From NCBI RefSeq assembly GCF_000753865.1, contig NZ_JQFW01000015.1:367916-431915 (forward strand): a stretch of DNA of 64,000 bases, written 5' to 3'. A model generated the notes under the pieces. The model worked only from the letters and a program-made list of their open reading frames with translations, was not told the DNA's origin and did no database searches. This document shows, in pieces, positions 25,376 through 35,685 of this stretch. The position numbers and the translations under genes are program-made. How positions within the stretch are numbered: the stretch's first letter is position 1; the number at the start of each line of letters is the position of its first letter. Source of the stretch: Alteromonas sp. LOR. GTDB lineage: Bacteria; Pseudomonadota; Gammaproteobacteria; Enterobacterales; Alteromonadaceae.

Positions 25376-26159
25376 GCGAGAAACGTTTAAAATTGTCCTC
25401 ATCACCATTGGTGTATTGGCTGTTATTGTTATTAACGCCATTATCTTCAATGAGGAAACCCAGGACATTCTCGACGTTCCAGAAACTATCAAGGCGAAAA
25501 AGCCCGTACCAGATTTTTCTGTCTACACACAGGTAGAGGAAAAGAAGGCTGCTTTTTTTAACTATTTGAGGCCAGAGGTAGAAAAACAAAACGCGTACTT
25601 GCTTACACTTCGTCATTATGTGCAAACCCTTTATCGAAAAGCGCTAGCTGAAGAGCCTTTTAGTGAAGACGACATTACCCGTCTGGCGTGGTTAGAAAAA
25701 GAGTACCGAGTGAAGTCTTCAGATCCGCTGAACACTAAACTGCTTAATTTATTGCAAAAAATTGATGTGTTGCCTGCTGAGCTCGTCTTGGTACAGGCTG
25801 CTAATGAGTCAGCGTGGGGTACAAGTAGATTCGCCCGCGACGGCTATAACTTTTTCGGATTGTGGTGTTTTAGCAAAGGATGCGGCTTTGTTCCAAGCCG
25901 AAGAAATGATGATGCTTCTCATGAGGTGGCAAAGTTCGACAACCTATCACGGGCTACATACACCTATATGCGAAACCTAAACCGGCACGATGCGTATAAG
26001 GATTTACGAGAAATTCGTAGCCGATTAAGAGCCAATCAAATTGCTATTAACGGTGTAGCGTTAGCCGAAGGCTTAATGAAATATTCTGAGCGTGGCGCTG
26101 CCTACGTGGAAGAACTACAAAATATGATCAAATACAACGAGGAGTTTTTGGGCGAATGA
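25368..26159 (+). CDS. Bax-like peptidoglycan glucosaminidase
   Basis: A 263-residue protein with an N-terminal membrane anchor (about residues 9-28) and a glucosaminidase (GH73-type, E. coli Bax-like) domain at about 110-260. The catalytic Glu is probably in AANESAWGTSRFA, followed by the FFGLWCF stretch. It would cut N-acetylglucosaminyl bonds in peptidoglycan from the periplasmic side. It overlaps both neighbours (8 bp upstream, 4 bp downstream), so it is translationally coupled in this operon. Confidence 0.88.
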   Translation: MHKRETFKIVLITIGVLAVIVINAIIFNEETQDILDVPETIKAKKPVPDFSVYTQVEEKKAAFFNYLRPEVEKQNAYLLTLRHYVQTLYRKALAEEPFSEDDITRLAWLEKEYRVKSSDPLNTKLLNLLQKIDVLPAELVLVQAANESAWGTSRFARDGYNFFGLWCFSKGCGFVPSRRNDDASHEVAKFDNLSRATYTYMRNLNRHDAYKDLREIRSRLRANQIAINGVALAEGLMKYSERGAAYVEELQNMIKYNEEFLGE

Positions 26160-26791
26160 TACGAGTTGCTATGGTGTTGCTGTGTGGATTTTTCACCGGT
26201 CAGTCAATTGCAGAAACAATTGATGTTGAATACAGTCGGTTTTACAGCCACGTAAAAAAGTTGGATAACGAAGATACCCAAGCTTTGCAATTCGCATTCG
26301 GATTTCTACGTGTAGGTGAAGGGCGTTTATGCGGGATTACCAGCGCTGAAATTGTCACTGATAAACAAACAATGAGCCTAGATGTAAGCAATGAAGGACG
26401 CTTTACGGTGCCTACCGAAAAAGCGCTTAAACTTGCAAATGCAATAATACGGATATCGTTGGTTGAGCGCGCCAATGTGTGCGACATGTCGGTACAGCTT
26501 GAGACTAAACCAGAGTATTTAAAAGCTCGCTATACCAAAGATGAGTTAACGTTTGTGTATGGCCAGTACGAAGCGTTCTTTAATGAAATGGGGAGCTTCC
26601 TGTCTTTTCTCATGCCAACGGTTAAAGGCTTGATGATACATTTTGAGGACAGAGATTTAGATTATATTACGCCTGAGGGCGTGACCATCACCAATGGTGT
26701 ATTGCATATTGAGCAAGAGTGGATAAGCGAAGCAAAAGGGTTATCGTTACCTCAAGCTCCGCTTCGTATTACCGCAATGGCATCAAGTTAA
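26156..26791 (+). CDS. DUF2987-family periplasmic protein
   Basis: A 211-residue protein with a clear signal peptide (about 1-19, ending QSIAET). The DYSxFYxxVKKL-like opening and the LQFAFGFL region match, as I recall, the DUF2987 family of Alteromonadales and relatives. Its function is unknown. It overlaps the Bax-like gene by 4 bp, suggesting a role near the cell wall. Its 3' end overlaps the convergent rssA-like gene by 9 bp. Confidence 0.75.
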   Translation: MIRVAMVLLCGFFTGQSIAETIDVEYSRFYSHVKKLDNEDTQALQFAFGFLRVGEGRLCGITSAEIVTDKQTMSLDVSNEGRFTVPTEKALKLANAIIRISLVERANVCDMSVQLETKPEYLKARYTKDELTFVYGQYEAFFNEMGSFLSFLMPTVKGLMIHFEDRDLDYITPEGVTITNGVLHIEQEWISEAKGLSLPQAPLRITAMASS

Positions 26792-27793
26792 TAGCTGATA
26801 GCGTATTTGCTCTGCCAGACGGGTGATAGTTTCTTCGCCCTTTGCGCAGAGCTCTTCTGCTCGGTGAAATTCCATAATACCAACGTCAGTGAGTTGCGGC
26901 TCAATTAAGATATCTGGCGGATCGCCAGCAAGTCGAGAACGGGTTACTCTAGCTTGCAATATCTCTAACGAACTACTCATTACGCTCATTATTCCCGGCG
27001 GGTTCTTCTTATTGACCTTTGCAGGAACTTCCATGACTTCTTCTTCAACCTTTTCGATAACTTCAGCCCCTAATGAGTCGTTATTGCTCTTGGTTTTTTT
27101 ATCAAGACCGTCTTCGGAATCACTGTCTTCTGACTTACTGTCTGAAGAGAACCACTGTTTCAGTGCGTTTTGGCTTTTGGTAAAGAAGTCTTCGGTTTTT
27201 CTTTGATTGTCTTCGTGATCTTTACGCAACTTTTCAAGTCTAAGGGGTCTAAAGTCTGCATTCAGATTAACCGCAATGACAAAATCTGCGCCTAGCTGTC
27301 GACAGAGGTTCACAGGCACAGGGTTGACCACTGCACCGTCTACCAACCACCTGTCATTGTACGCTACCGGTGAGAAAAGCGCTGGAATGGCACAAGACGC
27401 TTGAATTGAAGTGCCCACCGGGCCTGAATCAAAAACAACTTCGCGCCCGGTATACAAATCTGTGGCCACTGCGGCAAATGGCTTATTCATTGCCTCAAAG
27501 CTATCAGCGCAAAAGTCACTGGCGAGTTTATCAAACACTTTTTGTCCGCTGGCTAGGCCGCCTCTGCGCAGCCCAACGCCCATGAGGGCTAACACCTGCC
27601 AATCACTAAGGGAGCAGGCCCACTCTTTAAGACCTTCAAGCTTACCACTTGAATACGCGGCGCCTACGTACGCACCAATAGAACAACCTGCCACAACATC
27701 AATCTTAATACCTAGTTTTTCTAGTGCTTGTATAATACCAATGTGGGTCCAGCCTCTCGCTGCACCCGCTCCTAAAGCGAGTCCAATTTTCAT
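26783..27793 (-). CDS. rssA: Patatin-like phospholipase RssA family
   Basis: A 336-residue acyl hydrolase with the patatin catalytic dyad: S38 in GCSIG (36-40) and D152 in VDGA, plus the oxyanion glycine motif GAGAARG (8-14). Orthologues are called RssA; they are thought to act on membrane lipids, but the substrate is not settled. An unusual Ser/Asp/Glu/Lys-rich insert (about 200-260) separates the hydrolase core from a C-terminal helical region. ttcA ends 1 bp away. Confidence 0.85.
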   Translation of the reverse strand: MKIGLALGAGAARGWTHIGIIQALEKLGIKIDVVAGCSIGAYVGAAYSSGKLEGLKEWACSLSDWQVLALMGVGLRRGGLASGQKVFDKLASDFCADSFEAMNKPFAAVATDLYTGREVVFDSGPVGTSIQASCAIPALFSPVAYNDRWLVDGAVVNPVPVNLCRQLGADFVIAVNLNADFRPLRLEKLRKDHEDNQRKTEDFFTKSQNALKQWFSSDSKSEDSDSEDGLDKKTKSNNDSLGAEVIEKVEEEVMEVPAKVNKKNPPGIMSVMSSSLEILQARVTRSRLAGDPPDILIEPQLTDVGIMEFHRAEELCAKGEETITRLAEQIRYQLLT

Positions 27794-28747
27794 CTATTGA
27801 GGTTCCATAATGTTGATGATGTCGATAGTGTCTGCTGCCTCGGCTGACTGGTCACTTTCTGGCTTTTCAAAAGTGGGCTCGTCAAAGCCAATGTCGCCAT
27901 CTTTCACCGGGCCATCATGTGTAGTTATTGATTGAAAGTCGTATAAGTTACTATCAACTAAATGGGATGGCGCCACATTCTGAAGGGCACTAAACATAGA
28001 CTCAATTCGTCCAGGAAAGCGCTTATTCCAATCTTGAAGCATGCCCTTAATATGCTGACGCTGTAAATTATCTTGTGAACCACACAAATTACACGGGATA
28101 ATAGGAAAGCCAGACAGTGTAGAGTATTGTTGTATGTCGCTTTCGGTGCAATACGCCAAGGGGCGTATAACGATATGCTCGCCGTTATCACTGACTAGCT
28201 TAGGCGGCATAGATTTGAGTTTTCCACCGTGAAACATATTGAGGAAAAACGTTTCAAGCATGTCATCTCGGTGATGACCTAACGCTATTTTGGTCGCCCC
28301 AAGTTCTTTTGCTGTGCGATACAAAATAGCTCTGCGCAGCCTAGAACATAAAGAACACGTGGTTTTGCCCTCAGGAATCTTATCTTTCACGATAGAGTAA
28401 GTGTCTTCTTCTACTATCTGATAGGCTACGCCTAAGCTGGATAAATATTCAGGAAGAATATGCTCTGGAAAGCCAGGTTGTTTTTGGTCTAGGTTCACTG
28501 CCACAATATCAAAGTGAATAGGGGCGGCGCGCTTCAAAAACATAAGAATGTCGAGCATGGTGTAACTGTCTTTACCGCCTGACAGACATACCATCACTTT
28601 GTCATTCTCTTCAATCATGCCAAAGTCGGCTATGGCTTTACCCACATTGCGACGAAGACGCTTTTGCAATTTATTGAAATTGTGTTTTTGCTTACTTTGC
28701 GCTGCAGCAGAGGACGACGATTCAGCGCCGTTTGTGCCTAAACTCAT
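27794..28747 (-). CDS. ttcA: tRNA 2-thiocytidine(32) synthetase TtcA
   Basis: This enzyme thiolates C32 of some tRNAs using ATP and an iron-sulfur cluster. The PP-loop SGGKDS and the two CxxC motifs CSLC and CNLC, which hold the [4Fe-4S] cluster, are all present in the 317-residue protein. The N-terminus has extra Ser/Gln-rich residues and the C-terminal tail is acidic (about 280-317). It is upstream of rssA with 0-1 bp between them and may share its transcript. Confidence 0.95.
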   Translation of the reverse strand: MSLGTNGAESSSSAAAQSKQKHNFNKLQKRLRRNVGKAIADFGMIEENDKVMVCLSGGKDSYTMLDILMFLKRAAPIHFDIVAVNLDQKQPGFPEHILPEYLSSLGVAYQIVEEDTYSIVKDKIPEGKTTCSLCSRLRRAILYRTAKELGATKIALGHHRDDMLETFFLNMFHGGKLKSMPPKLVSDNGEHIVIRPLAYCTESDIQQYSTLSGFPIIPCNLCGSQDNLQRQHIKGMLQDWNKRFPGRIESMFSALQNVAPSHLVDSNLYDFQSITTHDGPVKDGDIGFDEPTFEKPESDQSAEAADTIDIINIMEPQ

Positions 28748-28770
28748 AATTAACTAACTTGGTTTGTGTG

Positions 28771-28800
28771 AAAGCCGCCATTATACAATAAAGCGGCTTT
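28771..28800 (-). promoter_or_regulatory. Hairpin with embedded -10 element before ttcA
   Basis: AAAGCCGC (28771-28778) and GCGGCTTT (28793-28800) form a hairpin whose loop, read on the minus strand, contains TATAAT (28780-28785). ttcA starts 24 bp beyond the hairpin. No good -35 element is visible, so it may be a weak promoter or a leader structure. Confidence 0.35.
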
Positions 28801-28927
28801 TGTTAACTATGCTTGTGTACGTTAAATATCTTCGCTTTCAGTTTCATTACACCCCTGTTACACACTGTCGTTATTTTTTTGCGTTTTCTCAGCGTAAATA
28901 GCGGGCACCTTTAGGCATTTGTCAGCA

Positions 28928-29851
28928 CTACACGGTATAGGGCGACACAAAACCGTTAGGCTTTACGGCTAACACGTCGCAATTTAGCGCATCAATAACA
29001 TGTTCTGCGGTATTGCCAATCAGCGCCGCCGATATGCCAACCCGCCCAACGGTGCCTATGATCACTAGCTCAGCATCTATCTCTTTTGCAACTTGCGGGA
29101 TAACACGTTCAGGTAGCCCTTCTTTTACAATACATTTGTTAGGGGCAATGTCGTGTTTTGCTGCATGGGCATTCATTTCATCAAGATGATGATTTTTAAC
29201 CGCGCTGTGGTACTTCTCCGAATCAAACTCGGGAACCTCTATGGCTATGTTGAGCGGAGTAGCGGGGTAGCTATTGACCAGATTAACATGGCCTTTTAGC
29301 AGCCGAGCATATTCATTGGCAATGTCGGTTATCTTGTCATTCAGGGCTTCGTGCTCTTCATCTTCGCTGCCCACGTTTACCGCCGCAATAATTTCACCAT
29401 TTTCAGGCCAGTCATGGTCTTTTACTAACAACACTGGGCGAGGGCACTTTCTCATGAGATGCCAGTCGGTTGGCGTGAATATAACAGAAGCTAGGTCGTC
29501 GTGATTTTTTGTTGCTTTGACGACTAAGTCGATTTGGTTGTTAAGCGCATAGAAAATGATGGATTCGTACGCTTTATTGTTCCACTCAACCACTATGTCG
29601 ATATTGGAAAAACCTTGCTCTTTGAGCTGCTGTGACAGTCGCTTAGATTGGTCTTTAGTGACAGCATCGCGCATAGTATCGCGCTCGTCAGGGCTTAGCA
29701 TGGTGGTCATATCGTAAGATAGGTCGTACACAACCATTAGCGCAGTAACCGTTGCGCCTGTTTTTTGGGCAACCTCGAGAGCGCGGCTTAACGCAGGTTG
29801 GTTGTCACGCTCAGCATCGACTACCGCTAAAATGTGATTACACTCAATCAT
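28928..29851 (-). CDS. uspE: Universal stress protein UspE (tandem Usp)
   Basis: A 307-residue protein with two Usp domains (about 1-145 and 160-300). The second carries the nucleotide-binding loop GTVGRVG...GN. UspE-type proteins contribute to stress resistance, motility and aggregation. It lies directly downstream of fnr, as in E. coli and relatives. A near-consensus FNR box (29911-29924) sits about 60 bp before its start. Confidence 0.92.
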   Translation of the reverse strand: MIECNHILAVVDAERDNQPALSRALEVAQKTGATVTALMVVYDLSYDMTTMLSPDERDTMRDAVTKDQSKRLSQQLKEQGFSNIDIVVEWNNKAYESIIFYALNNQIDLVVKATKNHDDLASVIFTPTDWHLMRKCPRPVLLVKDHDWPENGEIIAAVNVGSEDEEHEALNDKITDIANEYARLLKGHVNLVNSYPATPLNIAIEVPEFDSEKYHSAVKNHHLDEMNAHAAKHDIAPNKCIVKEGLPERVIPQVAKEIDAELVIIGTVGRVGISAALIGNTAEHVIDALNCDVLAVKPNGFVSPYTV

Positions 29852-29910
29852 AACTTCTCCTTCCTATGAAGCTCTTCATTAAGTGTAATAGACAATAGGG
29901 AAAACGTGGC

Positions 29911-29924
29911 TTGTTTTAGATCAA
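29911..29924. promoter_or_regulatory. Near-consensus FNR box before uspE
   Basis: TTGTTTTAGATCAA matches TTGAT-N4-ATCAA with one mismatch (A to T in the first half). Its centre is about 66 bp upstream of the uspE start, and the neighbouring gene encodes FNR itself. Confidence 0.6.
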
Positions 29925-29968
29925 AATTTTAACAAATTTGTCAAAGCCTTCTACCACGTTAACGTGCG

Positions 29969-30709
29969 CTAACCATTGCAAACAATGCTCGGCCCTTTAA
30001 GGGCGGTGACTTTGCCGTCGATAGCATCAAAATCGAGTATGGTGATCAGTTTGCCATCCACTTTAATTAACCCTTCTTTTTGAAAACGACTCAGTAACCG
30101 ACTGATAGTCTCAATAGTCAGGCCTAAGTAATTCCCAATTTCGTTGCGGGTCATGGTTAGGTGAAACTCTCGGTGAGAGAAACCACGCTCTTCAAAACGC
30201 TGAGACAAGTGAGATATAAAATAAAGCAGGCGTTCTTCAGCAGTGCGTTTATTGAGCATCATGATCATATCGTGATCTTGCTTTATTTCAGCGCTCATAA
30301 AACTCATGATTTGATGGCGAAGCTTGGGAAACTGAACAGACATTTCATCAAGGGTGTCGTAGGGAAGCTCACATACCATGGCCGTTTCTAGCGCCTGGGT
30401 GTAGCTTTGATGTCTACTTTCGCGAAGCGCATCGAAACCCACAATATCACCAGGGAAATGAAAACCGGTTATTTGTTCTTCACCATCTGAATTAGTCACA
30501 AATGATTTGAACGATCCGGTTCTTACTGCAAATAATGACGTAAACGTGTCGCCGTTATTAATTAATGTGTCACCTTTGTGCAGCGGCTTTTTGCGTTCGA
30601 TGATGTCATCGAGAGATTCAATCTCGGTCTTATTCAACGCCACTGGTAAACACAAGTGACTGAAGCTGCAGTTTTGGCAGTGGATAGAGAATCCGCTTCC
30701 TTTGCTCAT
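29969..30709 (-). CDS. fnr: Oxygen-sensing regulator FNR (EtrA-type)
   Basis: A CRP-family transcription factor that binds a [4Fe-4S] cluster when oxygen is absent. Using the ATG at 30709 (246 residues), the cluster ligands are C11, C14, C20 and C113, with the same spacing as C20, C23, C29 and C122 of E. coli FNR. The recognition helix contains ETISR, which reads TTGAT-N4-ATCAA sites. Upstream in-frame GTG at 30733 would add eight residues but lacks family support. The gene sits among cbb3-oxidase assembly genes and four putative FNR boxes. Confidence 0.95.
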   Translation of the reverse strand: MSKGSGFSIHCQNCSFSHLCLPVALNKTEIESLDDIIERKKPLHKGDTLINNGDTFTSLFAVRTGSFKSFVTNSDGEEQITGFHFPGDIVGFDALRESRHQSYTQALETAMVCELPYDTLDEMSVQFPKLRHQIMSFMSAEIKQDHDMIMMLNKRTAEERLLYFISHLSQRFEERGFSHREFHLTMTRNEIGNYLGLTIETISRLLSRFQKEGLIKVDGKLITILDFDAIDGKVTALKGPSIVCNG

Positions 30710-30756
30710 AATTTCTATTCTCTGTAAGTTCACACCCCTAAATGGTACAACATCAT

Positions 30757-31416
30757 TTAGGATAATGCGCTATAAATAAGATAAGCTGCATATAAGGCCA
30801 TGGCAATGGCGATGCATTGTCGAACAGCACTATGCTTAAACCCCTGAATAATATACTGGCTACCGGTGCTTACAGCAAGCAAGGTTGGCAGTGTACCCAG
30901 CCCAAAACACAACATGATACCAGCGCCTTGAACCGCTGAGCCCGCCGCGAGAGACCAGGTTAAGGTGGAGTAAACTAGGCCACACGGCAACCAACCCCAA
31001 ATAAACCCATAGGGTATGGCACTAAAAGGGGTTTTAAAGGGGAGAAAGCGTTTTGAAACCGGCTGGATATAGCGAAATAAATGTTTGCCCACACTCTCAA
31101 GCGCCGTAAGCCCTGTCCACCATTTTCCTAAATAGCATGCCAATAAAAATACCATAACAGCACTTAAAATGGACAACGCATAACTGGCCACGGGCACAAA
31201 GTCGGAGGCCATTTTGCCTAAGGCGCCGGTGATTGCACCTGCAAGGGTGTAACTAATAATACGACCAATGTTGTATGCAAGAGTGAAGGGAAGTGCAGGT
31301 TTATCTTTTGGCGTTACCATTCTAAGCGCCGATACAATGCCACCGCACATTCCAACGCAGTGCACGCCGCCGGCTAAGCCAATCAAAAATGCAGAAAAGT
31401 AATTAATCTGATCCAT
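30757..31416 (-). CDS. TauE/SafE-like membrane protein of the cbb3 cluster
   Basis: A ~219-residue inner-membrane protein with about six helices and the conserved [14 protein letters not shown] motif, found in DsbD/SafE-like transporters encoded next to ccoS. It is thought to help copper or redox handling for cbb3-oxidase assembly. Start choice: ATG at 31416, which overlaps ccoS by 14 bp; a longer frame would run further into ccoS. Confidence 0.85.
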   Translation of the reverse strand: MDQINYFSAFLIGLAGGVHCVGMCGGIVSALRMVTPKDKPALPFTLAYNIGRIISYTLAGAITGALGKMASDFVPVASYALSILSAVMVFLLACYLGKWWTGLTALESVGKHLFRYIQPVSKRFLPFKTPFSAIPYGFIWGWLPCGLVYSTLTWSLAAGSAVQGAGIMLCFGLGTLPTLLAVSTGSQYIIQGFKHSAVRQCIAIAMALYAAYLIYSALS

Positions 31417-31618
31417 ACTTATCTTGTTCTTGTTGAAGCTTTTTGCGTTGTTCGGCCAGCTTCTTCTCTTCTGGCGGTAAGTCGTCATCAAACAAAATGC
31501 TGTAACCTTGTCGGTCTAAGTCTTCAAATTGATTTGATTTAACAGCCCAAAAAAAGATAACGATCGCAAGAGCAACAATGATAATCGCAATGGGAATTAA
31601 GACATAAATAATGCTCAT
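31403..31618 (-). CDS. ccoS: cbb3 oxidase maturation protein CcoS
   Basis: A 71-residue protein with one N-terminal transmembrane helix (about 5-26) followed by the characteristic FEDLDRQGYSILFDDD segment of CcoS/FixS. It is needed for inserting cofactors into cbb3 oxidase. It lies 1 bp after ccoI and overlaps the next gene by 14 bp. Confidence 0.93.
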   Translation of the reverse strand: MSIIYVLIPIAIIIVALAIVIFFWAVKSNQFEDLDRQGYSILFDDDLPPEEKKLAEQRKKLQQEQDKYGSD

Positions 31619-31619
31619 G

Positions 31620-34007
31620 TTATTTGCTCAATAATCGTGTTGAATTTGTAACCACAATGATACTGCTTAACGACATACCTACAACAGCCATCCAAGGGGA
31701 AAGTAAACCCGAAACGGCAAAAGGTAGAATGATAATGTTATACAGCACAGACCAACCAATGTTTTGGCGAATTTTTTTCCGGGTTTGGTGCGCTGTATCG
31801 ATAAGCGCCGGTACAGACAATAACTGATCGCCCAACAAGATGACATCTGCAGCGGTTTTAGCCACATCAGTGGCGTTACCTACTGCCACTGCAACGTCGG
31901 CACTGGCCAATACTGGCGCGTCGTTAATGCCATCGCCCATCATCATCACCTTTTTGCCTTGTGACTGAAGCGTTTGAACCTCCGCGTATTTCTGTTCAGG
32001 AGTAAGGCCACCCAAGGCCACGGATACTGGCAGTGAGGCAGTAAGGTCGTCTACGTTTTGCTGCGTGTCTCCACTAAGCACTACCAACAGGTTTGTTAAA
32101 GCCAAAGCCTCTAGGGTCGATTTGGTATCATCACGCAGCGTATCGCTTACTTCAAATGCTGCAACCAGTTTCCCTTTTGTCGCTAAATATACATTGGCGG
32201 CAATGGGAATACTTTCGTTACTTGATGAGTTAACACCGCAAAAGATAGCTGAACCCATTTCAAAGGCAACGCCGTTGACTTCGCCACTTATTCCGCCACC
32301 GGGTGTCACGGTAAATTGAGAGACCTTATGCTTAATGTCATCAGAAAATGCGTGTGCGATAGGGTGCTCAGAGCGTGATTCTAGTGCCGAGGCAATTTCC
32401 CAGGCCCGCTGACTGTCTACACCCTGCGCATACCAGCTATGTCGAAGGCTAAATTTACCTTGGGTAAGCGTACCTGTTTTGTCTAAGGCGACTGTATCAA
32501 TTGTGGTAATTTGCTCGAGAGCGTCGGCTCGCTTTAGCAAAATGCCTTGTTTGTTCAATTTGGCCATTGCACAAGTTAAAGCTGAAGGCGTTGCTAAACC
32601 TAATGCACACGGGCAGGTAGCAACAAGCACAGAAATGGTGATCCAAAACGCATCTACATTGCCGGTATAGGTCCAATAGGCATAAGTGAGCAATGCAATG
32701 AGTAACACCGATACCACAAAGTAGCGAGAGAACTCATCAGCAAGCTGTGCCGCCTTTGGCTTGCTGGCCATGGCGCTTGCCTGCAAACGCATTATTTGAT
32801 TAACCAGCGCATTCTTAAGGGTATTTGTTACGACAACGGTTAATGAACCGTCTTTGCATATCGTGCCGCCATACACTGTGCTTTTCTCATGTTTCATCAC
32901 GGGGTTAAATTCCCCGGTCAGCATGGACTCATCCACCGACGCATTGCCATCAGTAACATAGCCATCGATAGGAATAGTTTCCCCAGGCTTTATTAGCACC
33001 ACATCATCTTTAGACAGTTGCTTGGCTAAGCATTCGATCACGCTTCCGTCGGCTTCTAATTTGGATGCAGAAACGGGTATGTACTGCATCATATTTGCTG
33101 AAATCTGCGCCGCACGATGCCTGCTTCTATGTTCTAAAAACCGGCTTAACAGCAGCAAAAAGATAAACATACAAATAGATTCGAAGTACACCTCTCCCTG
33201 TTCTAGCAGGGTTGAACGAATACCTGCTATATAGGTGCCAAAAATAGCGATGGTAACGGGCACGTCCATATTGACAGTTTTGGCGCTTATTGCTTTTAAT
33301 GCGCCCAAGTAAAATGTGCTTCCGGAATACAAGACCACTGGCGTGGTAAGTGTAAGCGCCACCCAATAAAAGTATTGGCGGGTTTCTAATTCGATAGCGC
33401 CAAACCAATCAAAATATAGGCCTGTCATCAGCATCATAACCTGCATGGTCATAATACCGGCTAACCCAAGCTTTTTAATAAAGACTTTTTCTTCGCGCTT
33501 GTAACTGGCCTCGTGCTCATCAGGGTGAAAAGGGGAGCCGGAATAGCCGATGCGCTTTAACGTGGATAGAATTTGGCTTAATTTAATGACTGAGGCAGAC
33601 CAAGTTACTAAGGCACGGCGTTCCTGTACGTTTACCGCGACTTGCTTAATACCGTCTACTTTGGATAGCTGCTTTTCAATTAACCAACCGCAAGCAGCAC
33701 AGGTGATACCCTCAAGAGTTAACTGTATTTGTTTATGCTTGCCTTCGTCGTAAACGAATTCATCTTGAAGCGTTGGATCATCAAACACTTTTAACCTGTC
33801 TAAGGTGTCGAGAATGCTATCGTCAGACTTTTGCGCAGGTTCGGTTCTAAACTGATAATAGTCTTCTAGGCCATTGCTTACAATGGCCTCAGCAACCGCT
33901 AAGCAGCCAGGGCAGCACACTTGTCTGGTTTGGCCTAAAATGACGGTTTCAAAACGTTTGTCGTCATCATTGGGTAAACCACAGTGATAACAGGTAGCTT
34001 CGCTCAT
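31620..34007 (-). CDS. ccoI: Copper-translocating P-type ATPase CcoI
   Basis: A 795-residue P1B-type ATPase that exports copper for the cbb3 oxidase active site. It has an N-terminal Cys-rich segment (CYHCGLP, CCPGC), a heavy-metal-binding domain with CAAC, transmembrane helices containing CPCALGLATP, the phosphorylation site DKTGTLT and the hinge GDGIND. Its place between ccoH and ccoS, and the FixI-type N-terminus, identify it as CcoI rather than CopA. Confidence 0.95.
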   Translation of the reverse strand: MSEATCYHCGLPNDDDKRFETVILGQTRQVCCPGCLAVAEAIVSNGLEDYYQFRTEPAQKSDDSILDTLDRLKVFDDPTLQDEFVYDEGKHKQIQLTLEGITCAACGWLIEKQLSKVDGIKQVAVNVQERRALVTWSASVIKLSQILSTLKRIGYSGSPFHPDEHEASYKREEKVFIKKLGLAGIMTMQVMMLMTGLYFDWFGAIELETRQYFYWVALTLTTPVVLYSGSTFYLGALKAISAKTVNMDVPVTIAIFGTYIAGIRSTLLEQGEVYFESICMFIFLLLLSRFLEHRSRHRAAQISANMMQYIPVSASKLEADGSVIECLAKQLSKDDVVLIKPGETIPIDGYVTDGNASVDESMLTGEFNPVMKHEKSTVYGGTICKDGSLTVVVTNTLKNALVNQIMRLQASAMASKPKAAQLADEFSRYFVVSVLLIALLTYAYWTYTGNVDAFWITISVLVATCPCALGLATPSALTCAMAKLNKQGILLKRADALEQITTIDTVALDKTGTLTQGKFSLRHSWYAQGVDSQRAWEIASALESRSEHPIAHAFSDDIKHKVSQFTVTPGGGISGEVNGVAFEMGSAIFCGVNSSSNESIPIAANVYLATKGKLVAAFEVSDTLRDDTKSTLEALALTNLLVVLSGDTQQNVDDLTASLPVSVALGGLTPEQKYAEVQTLQSQGKKVMMMGDGINDAPVLASADVAVAVGNATDVAKTAADVILLGDQLLSVPALIDTAHQTRKKIRQNIGWSVLYNIIILPFAVSGLLSPWMAVVGMSLSSIIVVTNSTRLLSK

Positions 34008-34486
34008 TACGGGTTAAACTTTATAACATTAGTAGTAGGCAATATGAGTGTATTTTGGATTTTCCATGCTTCGTCCACGGGTGTCAGCGAAACCTGCCAT
34101 TTACCGTCTAAATTCGCTTCTATAAATCCACGATAAATACCGTTGGCGTCACGGCTAAGTAGGGTGCTTACATCTTTATCTTCTAAGGTCACGTGGTAAA
34201 AGTTCAGCTTAAGCGCATTGCCCTCTGCTGGAATACCTGAGTGAAATTCTAATGCAATGCTGCCATCTTTAATGGTGAGATCGGAGGTCATGTTAAGTTT
34301 GCGTGCAACGGCCTCTTTGTCTAGTCGTGCGTTGATTGCTTTACCTTCCTTGTAGTAATCGTCTACCACCAAACTATCTTCTGTTGAAATGGCAAGCTTA
34401 AGCAGCACGCCACCCATGATTGCGGTGATCACTGGCACGGCAATAAGAAACCACGGCCAAAATTGTTTATACCAAGGTGTATTCAT
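34007..34486 (-). CDS. ccoH: cbb3 assembly protein CcoH (FixH)
   Basis: A 159-residue protein with one N-terminal transmembrane helix (about 9-30) and a periplasmic beta-rich domain containing VDDYYKEGKAIN, the FixH signature. It assists assembly or stability of cbb3 oxidase. It overlaps the ccoI start by 1 bp and follows the oxidase operon terminator, so it starts a second, assembly operon. Confidence 0.92.
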   Translation of the reverse strand: MNTPWYKQFWPWFLIAVPVITAIMGGVLLKLAISTEDSLVVDDYYKEGKAINARLDKEAVARKLNMTSDLTIKDGSIALEFHSGIPAEGNALKLNFYHVTLEDKDVSTLLSRDANGIYRGFIEANLDGKWQVSLTPVDEAWKIQNTLILPTTNVIKFNP

Positions 34487-34663
34487 TAATCGTTGATCTC
34501 ATCGTTGTTTCGCTAACTGCATATTCATGTTCACTCTTCGCTAGCTTAAGGCTTCGAGACTTTCAAAAACCGCGCAAAAATAATCATGAATATACATTTA
34601 GTGTTTACATTTGATAGCGACTGGTTAAGTAAAACCAATGGCTAAGTGATGGTATTTTCTCAT

Positions 34664-34688
34664 AAAAAAAGCCCCGCAGTAACGGGGC
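34664..34688 (-). terminator. Terminator of the ccoNOQP operon
   Basis: On the minus strand GCCCCG-TTACTG-CGGGGC is followed by seven T, 28 bp after the ccoP stop. It separates the oxidase genes from ccoH. Confidence 0.92.
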
Positions 34689-34715
34689 CTTTTGCGATAT
34701 TTAGCTTTTCAATGA

Positions 34716-35669
34716 TTAATCATTTGAAAGGCTATATACGTAAGCTGCAACAACGTGAATCTTATCTTTACCCAACGTCTTTTCAAAAGCAGGCATTACA
34801 CCGTTTCTGCCGTAGGTAAGGGTTTCTGTCACCGCTCGGTGGCTGCCGCCATAAAGCCAAATGTTGTCAGTAAGGTTCGGAGCGCCAAGCATTTGATTGC
34901 CCTTACCGTCCATACCGTGACATGCAGCACAAGCCGCGAAGCGGGTTTTACCTGCTTTCGCTAACTGTGGGTCTACATCGCGACCGCTAAGACTAAGTAC
35001 GTAGTTAACCACTTCGTTAATACCGTCTTCGCCCATTGCGTCAAGCCATGCAGGCATTGCTGCGCGACGACCGTTGATTAGCGTTTCCACAATTTTATCG
35101 CCCGAACCGCCGTACAACCAATCGTCATCCGTTAGGTTAGGGAAGCCGCCGTTCTGACCACGCGCATCAGAACCGTGGCACTGTGAACAGTTTTGTAAGA
35201 ACAAGCGTTGTCCAACTTTGTTGGCTTCCGCGTCATTCGCTAACTCTTCAACAGGCACTTGTGCATAAGCTTCAAAGATTGGGTCAAACTTGTCTGCCGC
35301 ATAATCTAGCTCGCGGTCATACTCAACCAGTTTACCTTGCTCTTTCGCATCTATACGCGCTTGCATAGACTCTTCTAGAGACTGAACGTTCTGGTTAGAA
35401 CTTTTCCATCCTAGAAGACCTTCGTATGCACCTAAGCCCGGGTATAGTGCAAGATATATAAAGCCCCAAACGATGGTCATGTAGAACATAATTGTCCACC
35501 AACGAGGAAGCTGGTTGTTCAGCTCCTCAATCCCATCGAATTCGTGCCCCATTGACTCTCCTTCTGGTACACCTGTCTGGTTAGAAAGGCACCAGCGCAG
35601 AAGGAAGTAGCAACCAATGATTAACCCTAGGGTTATCACTGAAATCCAAATTGTCCAAAACATACTCAT
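34716..35669 (-). CDS. ccoP: cbb3 oxidase diheme subunit CcoP
   Basis: The membrane-anchored diheme cytochrome c that passes electrons to the CcoN catalytic subunit. The 317-residue protein has two N-terminal transmembrane helices (about 5-27 and 57-77) and two CxxCH heme sites, CSQCH and CAACH. I take ATG at 35669, where AGGAG lies 10 bp upstream; a longer frame begins with an unrelated Lys-rich segment. Confidence 0.96.
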   Translation of the reverse strand: MSMFWTIWISVITLGLIIGCYFLLRWCLSNQTGVPEGESMGHEFDGIEELNNQLPRWWTIMFYMTIVWGFIYLALYPGLGAYEGLLGWKSSNQNVQSLEESMQARIDAKEQGKLVEYDRELDYAADKFDPIFEAYAQVPVEELANDAEANKVGQRLFLQNCSQCHGSDARGQNGGFPNLTDDDWLYGGSGDKIVETLINGRRAAMPAWLDAMGEDGINEVVNYVLSLSGRDVDPQLAKAGKTRFAACAACHGMDGKGNQMLGAPNLTDNIWLYGGSHRAVTETLTYGRNGVMPAFEKTLGKDKIHVVAAYVYSLSND

Positions 35670-35685
35670 GAGTTCAAGACTCCTG